Assembly: GCF_002954545.1 (NCBI RefSeq)
Contig: NZ_MSCH01000003.1
Coordinates: forward strand, 1,080,824 to 1,144,823
Origin: Psychrosphaera saromensis
Lineage (GTDB): Bacteria > Pseudomonadota > Gammaproteobacteria > Enterobacterales > Alteromonadaceae
Length of the DNA: 64,000 bases
Reading direction: 5' to 3'
Positions 28,087-36,779 of the stretch are shown piece after piece. A program made the translations under genes and the position numbers. The notes beneath the pieces were generated by a model, which was not told where the DNA came from, ran no database searches, and was given only the letters and a program-made list of their open reading frames with translations. The first letter of the stretch is position 1, and every line of letters begins with the position of its first letter.

Positions 28087-29424
28087 ATGACCTCTACTCC
28101 AACTGCAACCAATTTCAAAGAACTTGGCCTAATAACACCTTTGTTAGACCGCTTAACTGAATTGGATTACCAACAGCCAACCCCTATTCAAGCACAAGCG
28201 ATTCCAACGATATTAGCAGGGCGTGACTTAATTGCAGGGGCAAATACTGGGTCGGGTAAAACAGCAACCTTTGCATTACCCCTTCTGCAGAGCATTCATT
28301 TACAAAAGACGAACTCACAAAAACAAGGCTCCAACAAAACAAACATAAAACCCGGCAACTATGTTGCAGGACTTATTCTGGTACCTACGCGTGAGTTAGC
28401 CAAACAAGTCGCAGACAGTATTAAATCTTATGCTCAACACTTTAACGGTGAAATTAAAACGGTTGCCGTATTTGGTGGTGTATCGGTTAATACACAAATG
28501 TTAGCCCTGCGTGGCGGTACCGACATTTTAGTGGCAACACCAGGTCGACTGTTGGACTTAATCTCAAGCAATGCCATTAAACTAGACTTAGTGAGCACGT
28601 TAATTCTGGATGAAGCCGACCGCATGTTAAGCCTCGGCTTTACAGAAGAACTAACAAAACTGTTGAACTTAACACCAAAGAAAAAACAAACGCTATTGTT
28701 CTCAGCAACCTTCCCAGAACAAGTACAAAATTTAACTAAAACCCTGTTAAACCAAGCGGTTGAAATACAACTACAAAGTGAAGACGCCAGTACCTTAGTA
28801 CAACGTGTATTTACCGTTAACAAAGGCGAGAAAACCGCCGTATTAGCGCATTTAATTAAACAGCACCAATGGCAACAAGCTTTAATATTTGTTAACTCAA
28901 AGAAAAGCTGTACTCACTTAGCCAACAAATTACTTAAACGTGGCATAACCGCAGAAGTATTCCACGGCGACAAAGGCCAAGGCGCGCGTAGCCGTGTACT
29001 TGAGTCATTTAAAGCCGGTGACATTCAGGTGTTGATCGCCACCGATATTGCAGCACGCGGATTAGACATAGAAAAACTACCTGTGGTGATCAACTTTGAT
29101 TTACCAAGAAGCCCGTCAGACTACATGCACCGCATTGGCAGAAGTGGCCGTGCTGGAGAAGTAGGCTTAGCATTATCCTTAATAGATCACGAAGACTTCC
29201 ATCACTTCAAAATCATAGAAAAGAAAAACAAAATTCGCCTAGAACGTGAATTAGTAGAAGGTTTCCCAGTTACCGACATTCCGGACCAAGCCGTGTTAGA
29301 CGCAGAAAAATCACAAGGCGTAGGAATGGCAAAACCAGAAGGCACAGGTAAGAGAAAACATAAAAACAAATCATCAATAAGTGCCGCCGACGTTTGGGCA
29401 GGGCATCCCAGCTCGGATGATTAA
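28087..29424 (+). CDS. DEAD-box ATP-dependent RNA helicase (RhlE-like)
   Basis: A 445-residue helicase with all core motifs in order: Q motif (FKELGLITPLLDRL...QPTPIQAQAIP), ANTGSGKT, PTRELAKQ, TPGRLLDL, DEAD, SAT, and HRIGRSGRAG, with a basic C-terminal tail (GKRKHKNKSS). It remodels RNA in ribosome assembly or decay. The RhlE group is the best fit, but RhlE, SrmB and DbpA relatives are hard to separate by eye. It is a single gene. Confidence 0.9.
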   Translation: MTSTPTATNFKELGLITPLLDRLTELDYQQPTPIQAQAIPTILAGRDLIAGANTGSGKTATFALPLLQSIHLQKTNSQKQGSNKTNIKPGNYVAGLILVPTRELAKQVADSIKSYAQHFNGEIKTVAVFGGVSVNTQMLALRGGTDILVATPGRLLDLISSNAIKLDLVSTLILDEADRMLSLGFTEELTKLLNLTPKKKQTLLFSATFPEQVQNLTKTLLNQAVEIQLQSEDASTLVQRVFTVNKGEKTAVLAHLIKQHQWQQALIFVNSKKSCTHLANKLLKRGITAEVFHGDKGQGARSRVLESFKAGDIQVLIATDIAARGLDIEKLPVVINFDLPRSPSDYMHRIGRSGRAGEVGLALSLIDHEDFHHFKIIEKKNKIRLERELVEGFPVTDIPDQAVLDAEKSQGVGMAKPEGTGKRKHKNKSSISAADVWAGHPSSDD

Positions 29425-29485
29425 AGCAGTGATGGTTAAAGCACTGATGTATAATCATCAAACTTTAGTTGGAAAATCATTCACT

Positions 29486-29616
29486 CGGTAGACTGTTACC
29501 GATTGAAAGTGCTTTATGTATTATAATCGGTAGTTTAACTCCCTTTTTATCTTGTTTTTATTAAAATTCGGTAGAAGTCTACCGTTATAGTGTTATTTTA
29601 ATACCAATAACGGTAA
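29486..29616. promoter_or_regulatory. Phased CGGTA operator array before the XRE gene
   Basis: CGGTA starts at 29486, 29528, 29569 and 29611, so successive copies are 42, 41 and 42 bases apart, about four helical turns. Two copies are palindromes: CGGTA-GACTGT-TACCG (29486-29501) and CGGTAGA-AG-TCTACCG (29569-29584). The array lies between the helicase gene and the XRE-family gene, which probably encodes the binding protein. Confidence 0.6.
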
Positions 29617-29724
29617 TAAACTACTGGAATGCCGTAACCCTTAATTGCCCTGACGAAATCTTACATTTCCCAGCGATTGGTTTTCACAATATAAAAAATA
29701 AATTAGTAGAGATGAGGGTTTATA

Positions 29725-30042
29725 ATGCTTAGATCTAAATCAAAAGGACATAACTTGACAGCCGAGCAATTGACTAGAGAGCACAGAAAAGAAGTTTTAG
29801 CTAAATTAGAAAGTGACCTCGCTAATAACGTGATCACAATTGGTGAAGTTGTTAAAACAATAAGAACAGAGCTGTACGGCATGACCCAAACTCAATACGC
29901 CAAATTCATAAAAATATCGGACAAAACATTACGAGATATTGAAAAAGGCAATACCGACCCACGCTTATCTGTTATCAGCAAAGTACTTGCCCCTGGCGGC
30001 TTTCAAATAAGCGCGAAATTTGTACCCAGAGTAGTGGAGTAA
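29725..30042 (+). CDS. XRE-family transcriptional regulator
   Basis: A 105-residue protein with a helix-turn-helix in residues 40-90 (IGEVVKTIRTELYGMTQTQYAKFIKISDKTLRDIEKGNTDP). The N-terminal third is basic. GAGGG precedes the ATG. Its promoter region contains four evenly spaced CGGTA sites, which suggests autoregulation. No toxin gene is obvious next to it; the downstream gene encodes a small membrane-associated protein. Confidence 0.82.
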   Translation: MLRSKSKGHNLTAEQLTREHRKEVLAKLESDLANNVITIGEVVKTIRTELYGMTQTQYAKFIKISDKTLRDIEKGNTDPRLSVISKVLAPGGFQISAKFVPRVVE

Positions 30043-30117
30043 ATATAAAGTTTGATGTCTCAGCTTGTATAATAACTAAGCTGGGTGACGCATTAAATAT
30101 TTTAAAGAGAATAGTGC

Positions 30118-30456
30118 ATGAAAAAGTTAATAAGCCGAAAAAGAAAGTATTCTTTTAAAAAGAAAATGCAGAGCTTTAAACAAGCATTGGCACAGGAAAA
30201 ACAAGAAACGCTGGAGATGCTCAGTATCTATAAAAAGTTTACTAAGCGGGCCGCGAATAAGGCAGAAATGAAAATTGCCCATACGCAGTTTTTCGATCTG
30301 CTAAAGGGCTGTGGATTAGGTGTTTTTGCTTTACTACCTTTCGCGCCAATCACCATTCCTATTCTTTTGAAGGTTGGCAGAATGATAGGTGTGGATTTAA
30401 TGCCCACCTCTTTTAATGAGAAACCCCCAGTTAAAAACCCAGCACAAGATAAATAG
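30118..30456 (+). CDS. Small LETM1-like protein
   Basis: A 112-residue protein with a strongly basic N terminus (ISRKRKYSFKKKMQSF) and a hydrophobic segment GVFALLPFAPITIPILLKVGRMIGVDLMPTSF. This resembles the start of the LETM1 ribosome-binding domain seen in small bacterial homologues. Function in bacteria is unknown. It lies 75 bases after the XRE gene and could be co-transcribed. Confidence 0.65.
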   Translation: MKKLISRKRKYSFKKKMQSFKQALAQEKQETLEMLSIYKKFTKRAANKAEMKIAHTQFFDLLKGCGLGVFALLPFAPITIPILLKVGRMIGVDLMPTSFNEKPPVKNPAQDK

Positions 30457-30460
30457 CGGC

Positions 30461-30565
30461 AAAGCTAATCTATAAACGCTACTCTATAAAAGCTAAGCCG
30501 CAAAGCCAATCCAGAAAGCTAATCTATAAAAACTAAGTTATAAAAGCCTTAGGCCGCAAAGTTTA
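30461..30565 (+). repeat. Two imperfect tandem copies of a ~54-base AT-rich repeat
   Basis: AAAGCTAATCTATAAA occurs at 30461-30476 and 30515-30530, and GCCGCAAAG occurs at 30497 and 30553. These are two degraded copies, the second running into the end of the MAPEG gene. Confidence 0.7.
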
Positions 30566-30970
30566 AGCAGCAAAGATCAGGCCTAATAAAACCATTTGAG
30601 TTAATAACCCAATTAAATAAAAGTAACTACGCGGGCTTGGATTCTCATTGGTCGCAATTTTATAAAACAACGCCATATGAACAATACGCGCCGTCGCAAA
30701 TACAGTTGTCACAACATAAAGTGTATTAGCATCAACTCCCGCAAACATCGCCAACAAAGCCGTAACCACGAACAGCGGCACATTTTCCAAAGAATTCATA
30801 AACGTACGATTGCTACGGAATACAAAAGAGTGGTGATCCAACTCAGCCGCAACCACACCAGGAATATAATGTTCCTGCTTTCTATGGGCTCTAGCCGCAA
30901 CCAAAGCTTGAATAACAACCGTCGTGATAATAATAGCGATTACAAAAATACTGTCAGCATATTGTGTCAT
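30563..30970 (-). CDS. MAPEG family membrane protein
   Basis: A 135-residue protein with four hydrophobic helices and the MAPEG signature (RSNRTFMNSLENVPLFVVTALLAMFAGV). Eukaryotic relatives handle glutathione and eicosanoids; the bacterial role is unclear. AGGA precedes its ATG. Two palindromic sites lie upstream, suggesting control by a regulator encoded elsewhere. Confidence 0.85.
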   Translation of the reverse strand: MTQYADSIFVIAIIITTVVIQALVAARAHRKQEHYIPGVVAAELDHHSFVFRSNRTFMNSLENVPLFVVTALLAMFAGVDANTLYVVTTVFATARIVHMALFYKIATNENPSPRSYFYLIGLLTQMVLLGLIFAA

Positions 30971-30994
30971 TGTGTTTTTCCTGTGTAATTATAA

Positions 30995-31055
30995 TTTGCG
31001 TGCAAAGTAATTTAACAAGGCAATGCCTAACTGTCAATAACTTTGTGTACAAAGT
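30995..31055. promoter_or_regulatory. Two palindromic sites in the MAPEG gene promoter
   Basis: TTTGC-GT-GCAAA (30995-31006) and ACTTTGT-GT-ACAAAGT (31040-31055) share a central GT and the half-site GCAAAG/ACAAAG; their centres are 47 bases apart. They lie 25 and 70 bases before the MAPEG start. They look like sites of one regulator, for example MarR- or TetR-like, none of which is encoded nearby. Confidence 0.5.
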
Positions 31056-31300
31056 AATTAATGAAAAAAAAAGCGGAAGGTTTTAAGGCTAGAAGGGAGA
31101 AAGCTGTAAGCGATAACAGTAAGTAATATGGGGGAGTGATACTGTAGTGGCCAACTCGTGTTGACCACTGATTTGTTTTTAAGCTTGTTACCTTTGCCTG
31201 ATAAAAGATACTTTGTACTTTCACATTTGCATGCTTGGCTCACAAAATATCACAAGCTAACTAACTCTTTAAATGAGTCCGGCCTCTAATACTCATAGTA
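31007..31300. other. Intergenic region between MAPEG and acyltransferase genes
   Basis: No gene with ribosome-binding site and plausible composition. Besides the operator at 31040, it holds an imperfect hairpin, AGTGGCCAAC (31146-31155) with GTTGACCACT (31160-31169). Confidence 0.4.
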
Positions 31301-32242
31301 CTAATACGGGCTAGGATCTTCTGGGTTCTGTTGAGTTTTAAAACGCTTATGAAGCCATAGGTACTGAGCAGGGTATTGACGAATAACCGACTCCAACCAG
31401 GTATTATAATTTGCAGCATCTTCTTCTTCAGAACCTGTGCTAGGTAAAGGTTCATAAAATTCTAATATGTATTCCTGGCTATGGCCTTTACGGTGGTAGC
31501 TGTACGGAATAACTTTTGCTTTTCCTGCTTCAGATAAAAACGTTAAGCCAGTAATAGTGGCTGCGGTTCGGCCAAAAAATGGTGAAAATGTACTGTGTTT
31601 TCTACCGTAGTCTTGATCCGGTGCGTACCAAAGAACTTCACCACGGCGCATACAACTAATAAAGCCTTTAACATTTTTTTTATGATAAGCATTTTTAACA
31701 AAACTATAACGGCCACGCATCATCACGGCATTCATTAGTTTATTTTTAAGCGGTCGGTAAGTTACATTTAAATCACAAACTAAACTTGTTAGTCCACCGG
31801 CTAAATCAAGAGTACTAAAATGTGCGCCCGCTAATAATATTCCGGTTCCGTTAGCACGTTCTCTTTCAAGAATGTCTTTGCCGCGAACTTCAATACGGTT
31901 TTTAAATTTGTTGAGATCACGAAACCATGACGTAGCACTGTCGAAATAACCTTGCATGTTTTCATGTAATATTTCTCTAACCAAAGCTGCTTTTTCTTCA
32001 GCCGTTTTTTCACTAAAACAAATATCAACATTAACTTGAACAACATGACGACGGCTTTTAACTAAATGAAAAACCAAAAAAGCTAAGCCTCGGCTAACTT
32101 GCCATTGCAATTTAAAAGGTAAAAAACAGCATATAAATAAAAAGCTAACTAGAAACCAAGTTCCCCAATATTTTGGATGCAAATATTCAAATTTAAGCAG
32201 TCTTACATCTTCAGTACGTTCTAAAGCAGGTTTCTTTGTCAT
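31301..32242 (-). CDS. Lipid A biosynthesis late acyltransferase (LpxL/LpxP-like)
   Basis: A 313-residue inner-membrane enzyme transferring a secondary acyl chain to Kdo-lipid IVA. An N-terminal membrane helix (WFLVSFLFICCFLPFKLQW) precedes the catalytic HFSTLD (HX4D) in LLAGAHFSTLDLAG. WYAPDQDYG and the SVFAPFFG-like STFSPFFGR are also typical. The ATG at 32242 has AGAGAAG upstream and is preferred to TTG 32263. Choice between LpxL, LpxP and LpxM is not resolved. Confidence 0.88.
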   Translation of the reverse strand: MTKKPALERTEDVRLLKFEYLHPKYWGTWFLVSFLFICCFLPFKLQWQVSRGLAFLVFHLVKSRRHVVQVNVDICFSEKTAEEKAALVREILHENMQGYFDSATSWFRDLNKFKNRIEVRGKDILERERANGTGILLAGAHFSTLDLAGGLTSLVCDLNVTYRPLKNKLMNAVMMRGRYSFVKNAYHKKNVKGFISCMRRGEVLWYAPDQDYGRKHSTFSPFFGRTAATITGLTFLSEAGKAKVIPYSYHRKGHSQEYILEFYEPLPSTGSEEEDAANYNTWLESVIRQYPAQYLWLHKRFKTQQNPEDPSPY

Positions 32243-32708
32243 AACTTCTCTTAAGGGGAACAATTAAATAAAGTACTATTTTTAATAGTAATATTGCCTT
32301 GTTTATTACTCGGAATGATTTCGCTTATAGGCTAACAATCGCGGCGAGGAAGTACAATAAAAAAATCACCGCGAATAGCCATTCAAATAAAAGCAATTTA
32401 AGCTAAGAATGGAATTTTAATACACTTTGTATAGCTGTAACGCTTATATTTTAGCTTTGAGTTATTCACCACCGCAGCGTTAAATACAGGGTAAAGTATA
32501 AAGGCATAACAATGTTGTTTAATTTCTTTATTTCTACTGTCAAACGGTAAGACGTTAACTAGCGTATAACCGTTCCCAAATCACTACGCCACTTCAAGCC
32601 TAAATTAATACGAGCCTAAACTAATACAAGTACAAACTAATTCATAATGAAACGGCGGTTCCGGTTCTTAACCGATAACTACCTGCTACACGCAAGTAAA
32701 AGAATTCG
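32243..32708. other. Intergenic region between acyltransferase and hipA genes
   Basis: I see no gene. An interrupted stem pairs GGCT (32330) and CGCGG (32340-32344) with CCGCG (32369-32373) and AGCC (32377-32380). At about 32597-32646 a 16-base AT-rich unit (CCTAAACTAATACAAG and variants) is repeated about three times. Confidence 0.4.
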
Positions 32709-34043
32709 TTACACTTCTATTGTCGAGATCATTGAAGTTTGAGAATTTAAATATTGTGCTCTCACTACAATGTTGTCTTTCAATTGGTCAATGTAGAGTT
32801 GTTCTTCTTCTGTAAAATCATTGCTCTTGATTAAATCTTGAACAAAAGTTCCTGCTGTTAAAGTGGACGTCACTTTTTTTGTTAAATTAGACAGTGATCT
32901 TGCCAGTAATTTTTTATCTATTGCACATGTTTCTGCAAAATCAGCTAACTGGTAGGCATTGATATCATTGGGGTCAAATTCATCTCCCATTGCCATCGCT
33001 AACACATACTTAAATTGAGAAAACATGGCAATATTGACCAGGTCATAAGCAGGAGTGAAACTACTATTATCCTTTCCCCAAAATAGTGATACGTTTTTTC
33101 CATGACTATCATAATTACTAATGATTAAGTTAAATAGCTGCCAATTAATTAGCCATTGTGCGCTTTGGGCTGGAGAAGACATTGATTTACTGAATTCAAA
33201 TAATTTAGGAAGGCTTGCACCGTCTCTAATATGTTGAACATCTCTATTATCACCTAAGTTTCGTTCATATTTAAAATCCCTAGGCAAGTTTAAAGCTTGG
33301 CATCCGTCAATCACGTGTCGCCTAAATACCTGTTTTTTGTCTGAGACAAACTTTCTATCAAAACGGCGAACAAGAAGCGCTGGGTGTTTTCCAAATCTAA
33401 CAAACTCAACTTCAGCAGTTGGTAAGCCTACGGCTACCGATAACTTCATACAAAAGTATTCGTTGAGGACTAAATTTAAACAATTTTTCTTTTCAAATTT
33501 TAAGATATGAGTAGAGCACAGTGCTCCGTCCCCAAAGCCAATCTCGCCATTCTCATTTATAAAGACATTTAACTTGTCCTGAACACCCGCCACACTGAGC
33601 CTAGGCTTGTCATCCCAAGTTAAGAGACCTGTATATTCTTTAGTGTCTAATCTACTTTCAAGCTCATCTTTGCTGAGTAACCTAAAAGCAGGTTGAACCG
33701 CTTCTTGTTCAATACTGTTAGTTGTAAAAGTAACAGCGCCTGAAAGATCACCGCCTATTTCACGTATTTGTGAGAAAACATTCTTTTCAGAAACACCAGC
33801 ACGTTCTGCAAGGAGTAACCTAGCATCCCCTTCCGGTAAAATATTATCTAGGAAGTTATATGCCACAGGGTTATGGTGATCATTATCAAGCGTTAGGCTT
33901 GGAGATATAGCAAAACCACTTTGTTGCCAATCGTTATTGTACTCTAGCTTGGGCAAGCCAGTTTCTTTGTTCAGTGACAGTTCACCAATAACGTTTTCAG
34001 CAAATTTTACATTTAAGCTATAGGCATCTAATTTATTCTTCAT
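32709..34043 (-). CDS. HipA-like Ser/Thr kinase toxin (module 2)
   Basis: A 444-residue HipA-family kinase. The N-terminal subdomain has YNFLDNILPEGDAR, a common HipA landmark, followed by IGGDLSGAVTF, SVAGVQDKLNVFI (nucleotide loop region), the catalytic NYDSHGKNVSLFW and the metal-binding AYDLVNIA. The catalytic aspartate is present with S-H in place of the more usual D-H. It follows its HTH partner after three bases. Target unknown. Confidence 0.88.
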   Translation of the reverse strand: MKNKLDAYSLNVKFAENVIGELSLNKETGLPKLEYNNDWQQSGFAISPSLTLDNDHHNPVAYNFLDNILPEGDARLLLAERAGVSEKNVFSQIREIGGDLSGAVTFTTNSIEQEAVQPAFRLLSKDELESRLDTKEYTGLLTWDDKPRLSVAGVQDKLNVFINENGEIGFGDGALCSTHILKFEKKNCLNLVLNEYFCMKLSVAVGLPTAEVEFVRFGKHPALLVRRFDRKFVSDKKQVFRRHVIDGCQALNLPRDFKYERNLGDNRDVQHIRDGASLPKLFEFSKSMSSPAQSAQWLINWQLFNLIISNYDSHGKNVSLFWGKDNSSFTPAYDLVNIAMFSQFKYVLAMAMGDEFDPNDINAYQLADFAETCAIDKKLLARSLSNLTKKVTSTLTAGTFVQDLIKSNDFTEEEQLYIDQLKDNIVVRAQYLNSQTSMISTIEV

Positions 34044-34046
34044 TCG

Positions 34047-34337
34047 TTAAACCCATTCGTTATCGGCTATAGAATTAGAGTCAGGAGTTAATAGCTCTTT
34101 TGTCGTTAGTTTTATGCCTAACCCTTTTAAAACCGAAAATACAGCGGACAAAGTACAATTAGCATTACCGTTTTCAATACGTGATAGCGTATTTATACCC
34201 ACTGAGCATAATGCAGCGCAGTCCGCTAGTTTCATATTCAACGTTGTTCGTTTTGCTTTGACCAACTGACCTAGTATTTCTGCATTTTCTATGTGTGCAG
34301 AGCTAGGCATGTCAGAAACTTTAACTCGATTAGCCAT
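34047..34337 (-). CDS. HipB-like HTH antitoxin (module 2)
   Basis: A 96-residue protein with an XRE helix-turn-helix in about residues 25-80 (LGQLVKAKRTTLNMKLADCAALCSVGINTLSRIENGN), first gene of the second hipBA pair. Four palindromic sites at 50-base spacing lie directly upstream, strongly suggesting cooperative autorepression. Ribosome binding before the ATG is weak. Confidence 0.85.
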   Translation of the reverse strand: MANRVKVSDMPSSAHIENAEILGQLVKAKRTTLNMKLADCAALCSVGINTLSRIENGNANCTLSAVFSVLKGLGIKLTTKELLTPDSNSIADNEWV

Positions 34338-34353
34338 ATTAATAACACTCTAT

Positions 34354-34524
34354 TATTCACCATTAACAGTGATTATATTATCAAGAGCAACATTAGCAAG
34401 GAATATTCACCACCATGAGTGAATAAATAAAATGCTAGTAATAAAAGATATTATATTCACCATTATTGGTGAATATAAAGCATGATGACATTAATTAATC
34501 ATTATTCATCGTTAGTGGTGAATA
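34354..34524. promoter_or_regulatory. Four palindromic operators upstream of hipBA module 2
   Basis: Sites with core TTCACC-n-GGTGAA lie at 34354-34375 (degenerate), 34404-34425, 34453-34476 (perfect, arms ATATTCACCA and TGGTGAATAT) and 34501-34524. Centres are 50, 50 and 48 bases apart. Multiple evenly spaced operators also occur upstream of E. coli hipBA. Confidence 0.8.
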
Positions 34525-34638
34525 ATAAGTTTGTTAATTTATGAAAAGCTGAGTTTTGTATTACAGACAACAACTAACTTTTGATTGACATAACTAAACG
34601 GATTAGGCACTTTATCTATATGAAATAAAAGGAGTTAA

Positions 34639-34782
34639 ATGAAAGTGAAAGTGAAAGGATATCTTGCACCTTTAAGTTCCCAACTTAAGAGGTTAATAAG
34701 TATAGCTTCAGCTATTGTTTTAATATTCCGATTTAAGATCATCCTCAAAAAAATTAGCGAAAAAAAGCTGTACGTTACCTAA
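34639..34782 (+). CDS. Putative 47-residue basic hydrophobic peptide
   Basis: The frame begins at an ATG with AAAGGAG at ideal spacing. The product starts MKVKVKGYLAPLSSQLKRL, has a hydrophobic stretch ISIASAIVLIF, and ends with a lysine-rich tail. No family is recognised. The composition resembles small membrane-active peptides, but a chance frame or a leader peptide of the downstream DUF262 gene, 37 bases away, is possible. Confidence 0.4.
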   Translation: MKVKVKGYLAPLSSQLKRLISIASAIVLIFRFKIILKKISEKKLYVT

Positions 34783-34819
34783 CTTAGTATAACTAAAATG
34801 GCATTCAGAAGAGAGTATT

Positions 34820-36640
34820 ATGACAAAAGAAAAAAAGACTATAGATCCTAATTATTTAGAAGTATCAAATTTGTTTAATGGTTCTTGTGTATATCAAGTA
34901 CCTAAATATCAGCGTGGATATGCATGGGAAGCAACTGAAGTTGAAGAGTTTTGCAACGATCTTTTTGAATGCTTGGATGCTTATGAAAATGATGAGGAAC
35001 TCGAACATTTCTTCGGTGGCGTTGTTTGCATTGAGGAAAAGCCAGATAGTCCAAAACAAACTCATAAATGCTTTTCTGTGGTAGATGGTCAACAGAGAAT
35101 CTCTACTTTTATATTATTTATATCAGTGATTAGGGATTGTTTGTTAACAATCCATAATGACATCGAGGACAAATATAAAAATGGTGTCAATACACTAATT
35201 GATACATATGAAAAGAAATATCTTTATTACTCTGAAAGTCGAAATCTAGAGGAAATAAAATATGAAAAGCTACGAATGTCGATTAAAGATGAAGAGTTTT
35301 ACCATAGTTTAGTATACAAAAGGCAATTATTACCTCAAAAAACAGATTCTCATAAAAGAATACAAAAAGCTCAAAAACTAATAAAATCTAAAATAGAGCA
35401 TAGAATTGATAAATTAGATTTTATTGAAACAGTTCAAGTTTTTGAAAAAATTGATGCACTTCTTTCATCAAAGTGCCATTTGTTAAAAATCACTACAAAT
35501 AAAAATGAAGATGCATATAGATTATTTCAGGTATTAAATGACAGGGGGAGAGCGCTGAGTGCATGTGACTTACTTAGAGCTACTTCTCTTAGTAAATTTG
35601 AAGCCAATGAATATATAGGGTTACAGGATAAAGCCGCAGTTATATGGGACGAGATAACTGAAGATAGAGAACGGGATGTTGAAAAATACTTTAGCTTTTA
35701 TTATGTATCACAAGCTGCGGATAAAATAAAAAAATTAGATTTATTTTCAAAATTTAACAAATTGTTCTTTGAAAACAGTAACCCAGAGGGAATATATACA
35801 AGGTTACAGAATATTTCAGAGCAGCTGGATACGATAAAGTTATTGGAAGACGGTGAATGGCCATATGAAAAGTCAAATTTATCACAGTGGCATCATCAAA
35901 GAGCAAAGTTTTTAGTTGTTAGGTTAAAACATACTGAATGTATACCGTTATTATTAGCTGCCACACAACTCAGTGAAACAAAATTTTATGAACTAGTAAG
36001 AGTACTTGAAAAATTTTTCTTTAGATTTAAAACTGTTCTAGGTAAGAGGTTTGATCCTGTCGTAAAGGTTTACCTTGAAGAAATTAAAAAGATAAATAAA
36101 AACCCTCAGACATACGGTGTTCAAAGTATAACCAAAGAGTTAAGAAATGTTTTAGAGAGTAGAACTACTAATGAAGAATTTATACACGCTGTATTACAGT
36201 TAGAGTTTTCGACGAAAGAAAGCAAGGATGCAACTAATGGTAATCGAGTCATAAAGTATCTATTACTGCAGCTAGAAGAAAATTATGACTGGTTACGTTC
36301 TGAAAACCCTTCGATTAAGAGCAGGGAAAATATGGTGGATAAAAGTCACGTTTATGACTTTCCTTTTGTATCAATTGAGCATGTTTATCCGTGTACCCCC
36401 AAAAAGATTGATAAAGACATCGATTCCAGGAAACACAAACTAGAAAATTTAACTGTACTTGCAAGAGACACTAATTCTTTAGTAGGTAACAAAGGATTTC
36501 AGGATAAAAAAGTACACTTTGCAGCAAGTAAGTATAAGTTAAATAAAGAAATTGCAAATTACAATACTTGGGATAACAACACATTAGCTGAACGGAAAAC
36601 TCAAATAGAGAATTCATTAGTTGAGTTATTTAGGATTTAA
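34820..36640 (+). CDS. DUF262-DUF1524 protein (SspE/GmrSD-like restriction effector)
   Basis: A 606-residue protein with the N-terminal DUF262 signature: PKYQRGYAW (residues 28-36) and VVDGQQRIST with D89-G-Q-Q-R93. The C-terminal region contains SIEHVYPCTPKK and HKLENLTVLARDTNSLVGNKGF, a DUF1524/HNH-like nuclease pattern. This layout is that of GmrSD and of SspE, which cleaves DNA in response to phosphorothioate marks using DUF262 NTPase activity. It is therefore a candidate partner of the nearby dndBCDE genes, though it could act alone. Confidence 0.82.
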   Translation: MTKEKKTIDPNYLEVSNLFNGSCVYQVPKYQRGYAWEATEVEEFCNDLFECLDAYENDEELEHFFGGVVCIEEKPDSPKQTHKCFSVVDGQQRISTFILFISVIRDCLLTIHNDIEDKYKNGVNTLIDTYEKKYLYYSESRNLEEIKYEKLRMSIKDEEFYHSLVYKRQLLPQKTDSHKRIQKAQKLIKSKIEHRIDKLDFIETVQVFEKIDALLSSKCHLLKITTNKNEDAYRLFQVLNDRGRALSACDLLRATSLSKFEANEYIGLQDKAAVIWDEITEDRERDVEKYFSFYYVSQAADKIKKLDLFSKFNKLFFENSNPEGIYTRLQNISEQLDTIKLLEDGEWPYEKSNLSQWHHQRAKFLVVRLKHTECIPLLLAATQLSETKFYELVRVLEKFFFRFKTVLGKRFDPVVKVYLEEIKKINKNPQTYGVQSITKELRNVLESRTTNEEFIHAVLQLEFSTKESKDATNGNRVIKYLLLQLEENYDWLRSENPSIKSRENMVDKSHVYDFPFVSIEHVYPCTPKKIDKDIDSRKHKLENLTVLARDTNSLVGNKGFQDKKVHFAASKYKLNKEIANYNTWDNNTLAERKTQIENSLVELFRI

Positions 36641-36644
36641 TTAT

Positions 36645-36749
36645 ATGACACCTAATGAATTACGCGCAGCTATACTAGGCGTTAAACGTTGGAATAGTGT
36701 TGATGAACTTAACTTACCTAGAAAAAATATAACAGTTCCAAATGAGTGA
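36645..36749 (+). CDS. Small 34-residue ORF, possible gene remnant
   Basis: Begins MTPNELRAAILGVKRW after TAGGAT, four bases past the DUF262 stop, and ends at 36749. The start looks like the N terminus of a longer protein, so it may be a decayed gene or a small protein of the module. No family is recognised. Confidence 0.3.
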   Translation: MTPNELRAAILGVKRWNSVDELNLPRKNITVPNE

Positions 36750-36779
36750 TGTTTGCTTGGCATAGTGGAGGTGTATTCA

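Noticed and set aside
34585-34617. TTGACA with a downstream AT-rich hexamer as promoter of the DUF262 gene
   Set aside because: The best -10 candidate is about 21 bases from the -35, too far for a standard sigma-70 promoter.
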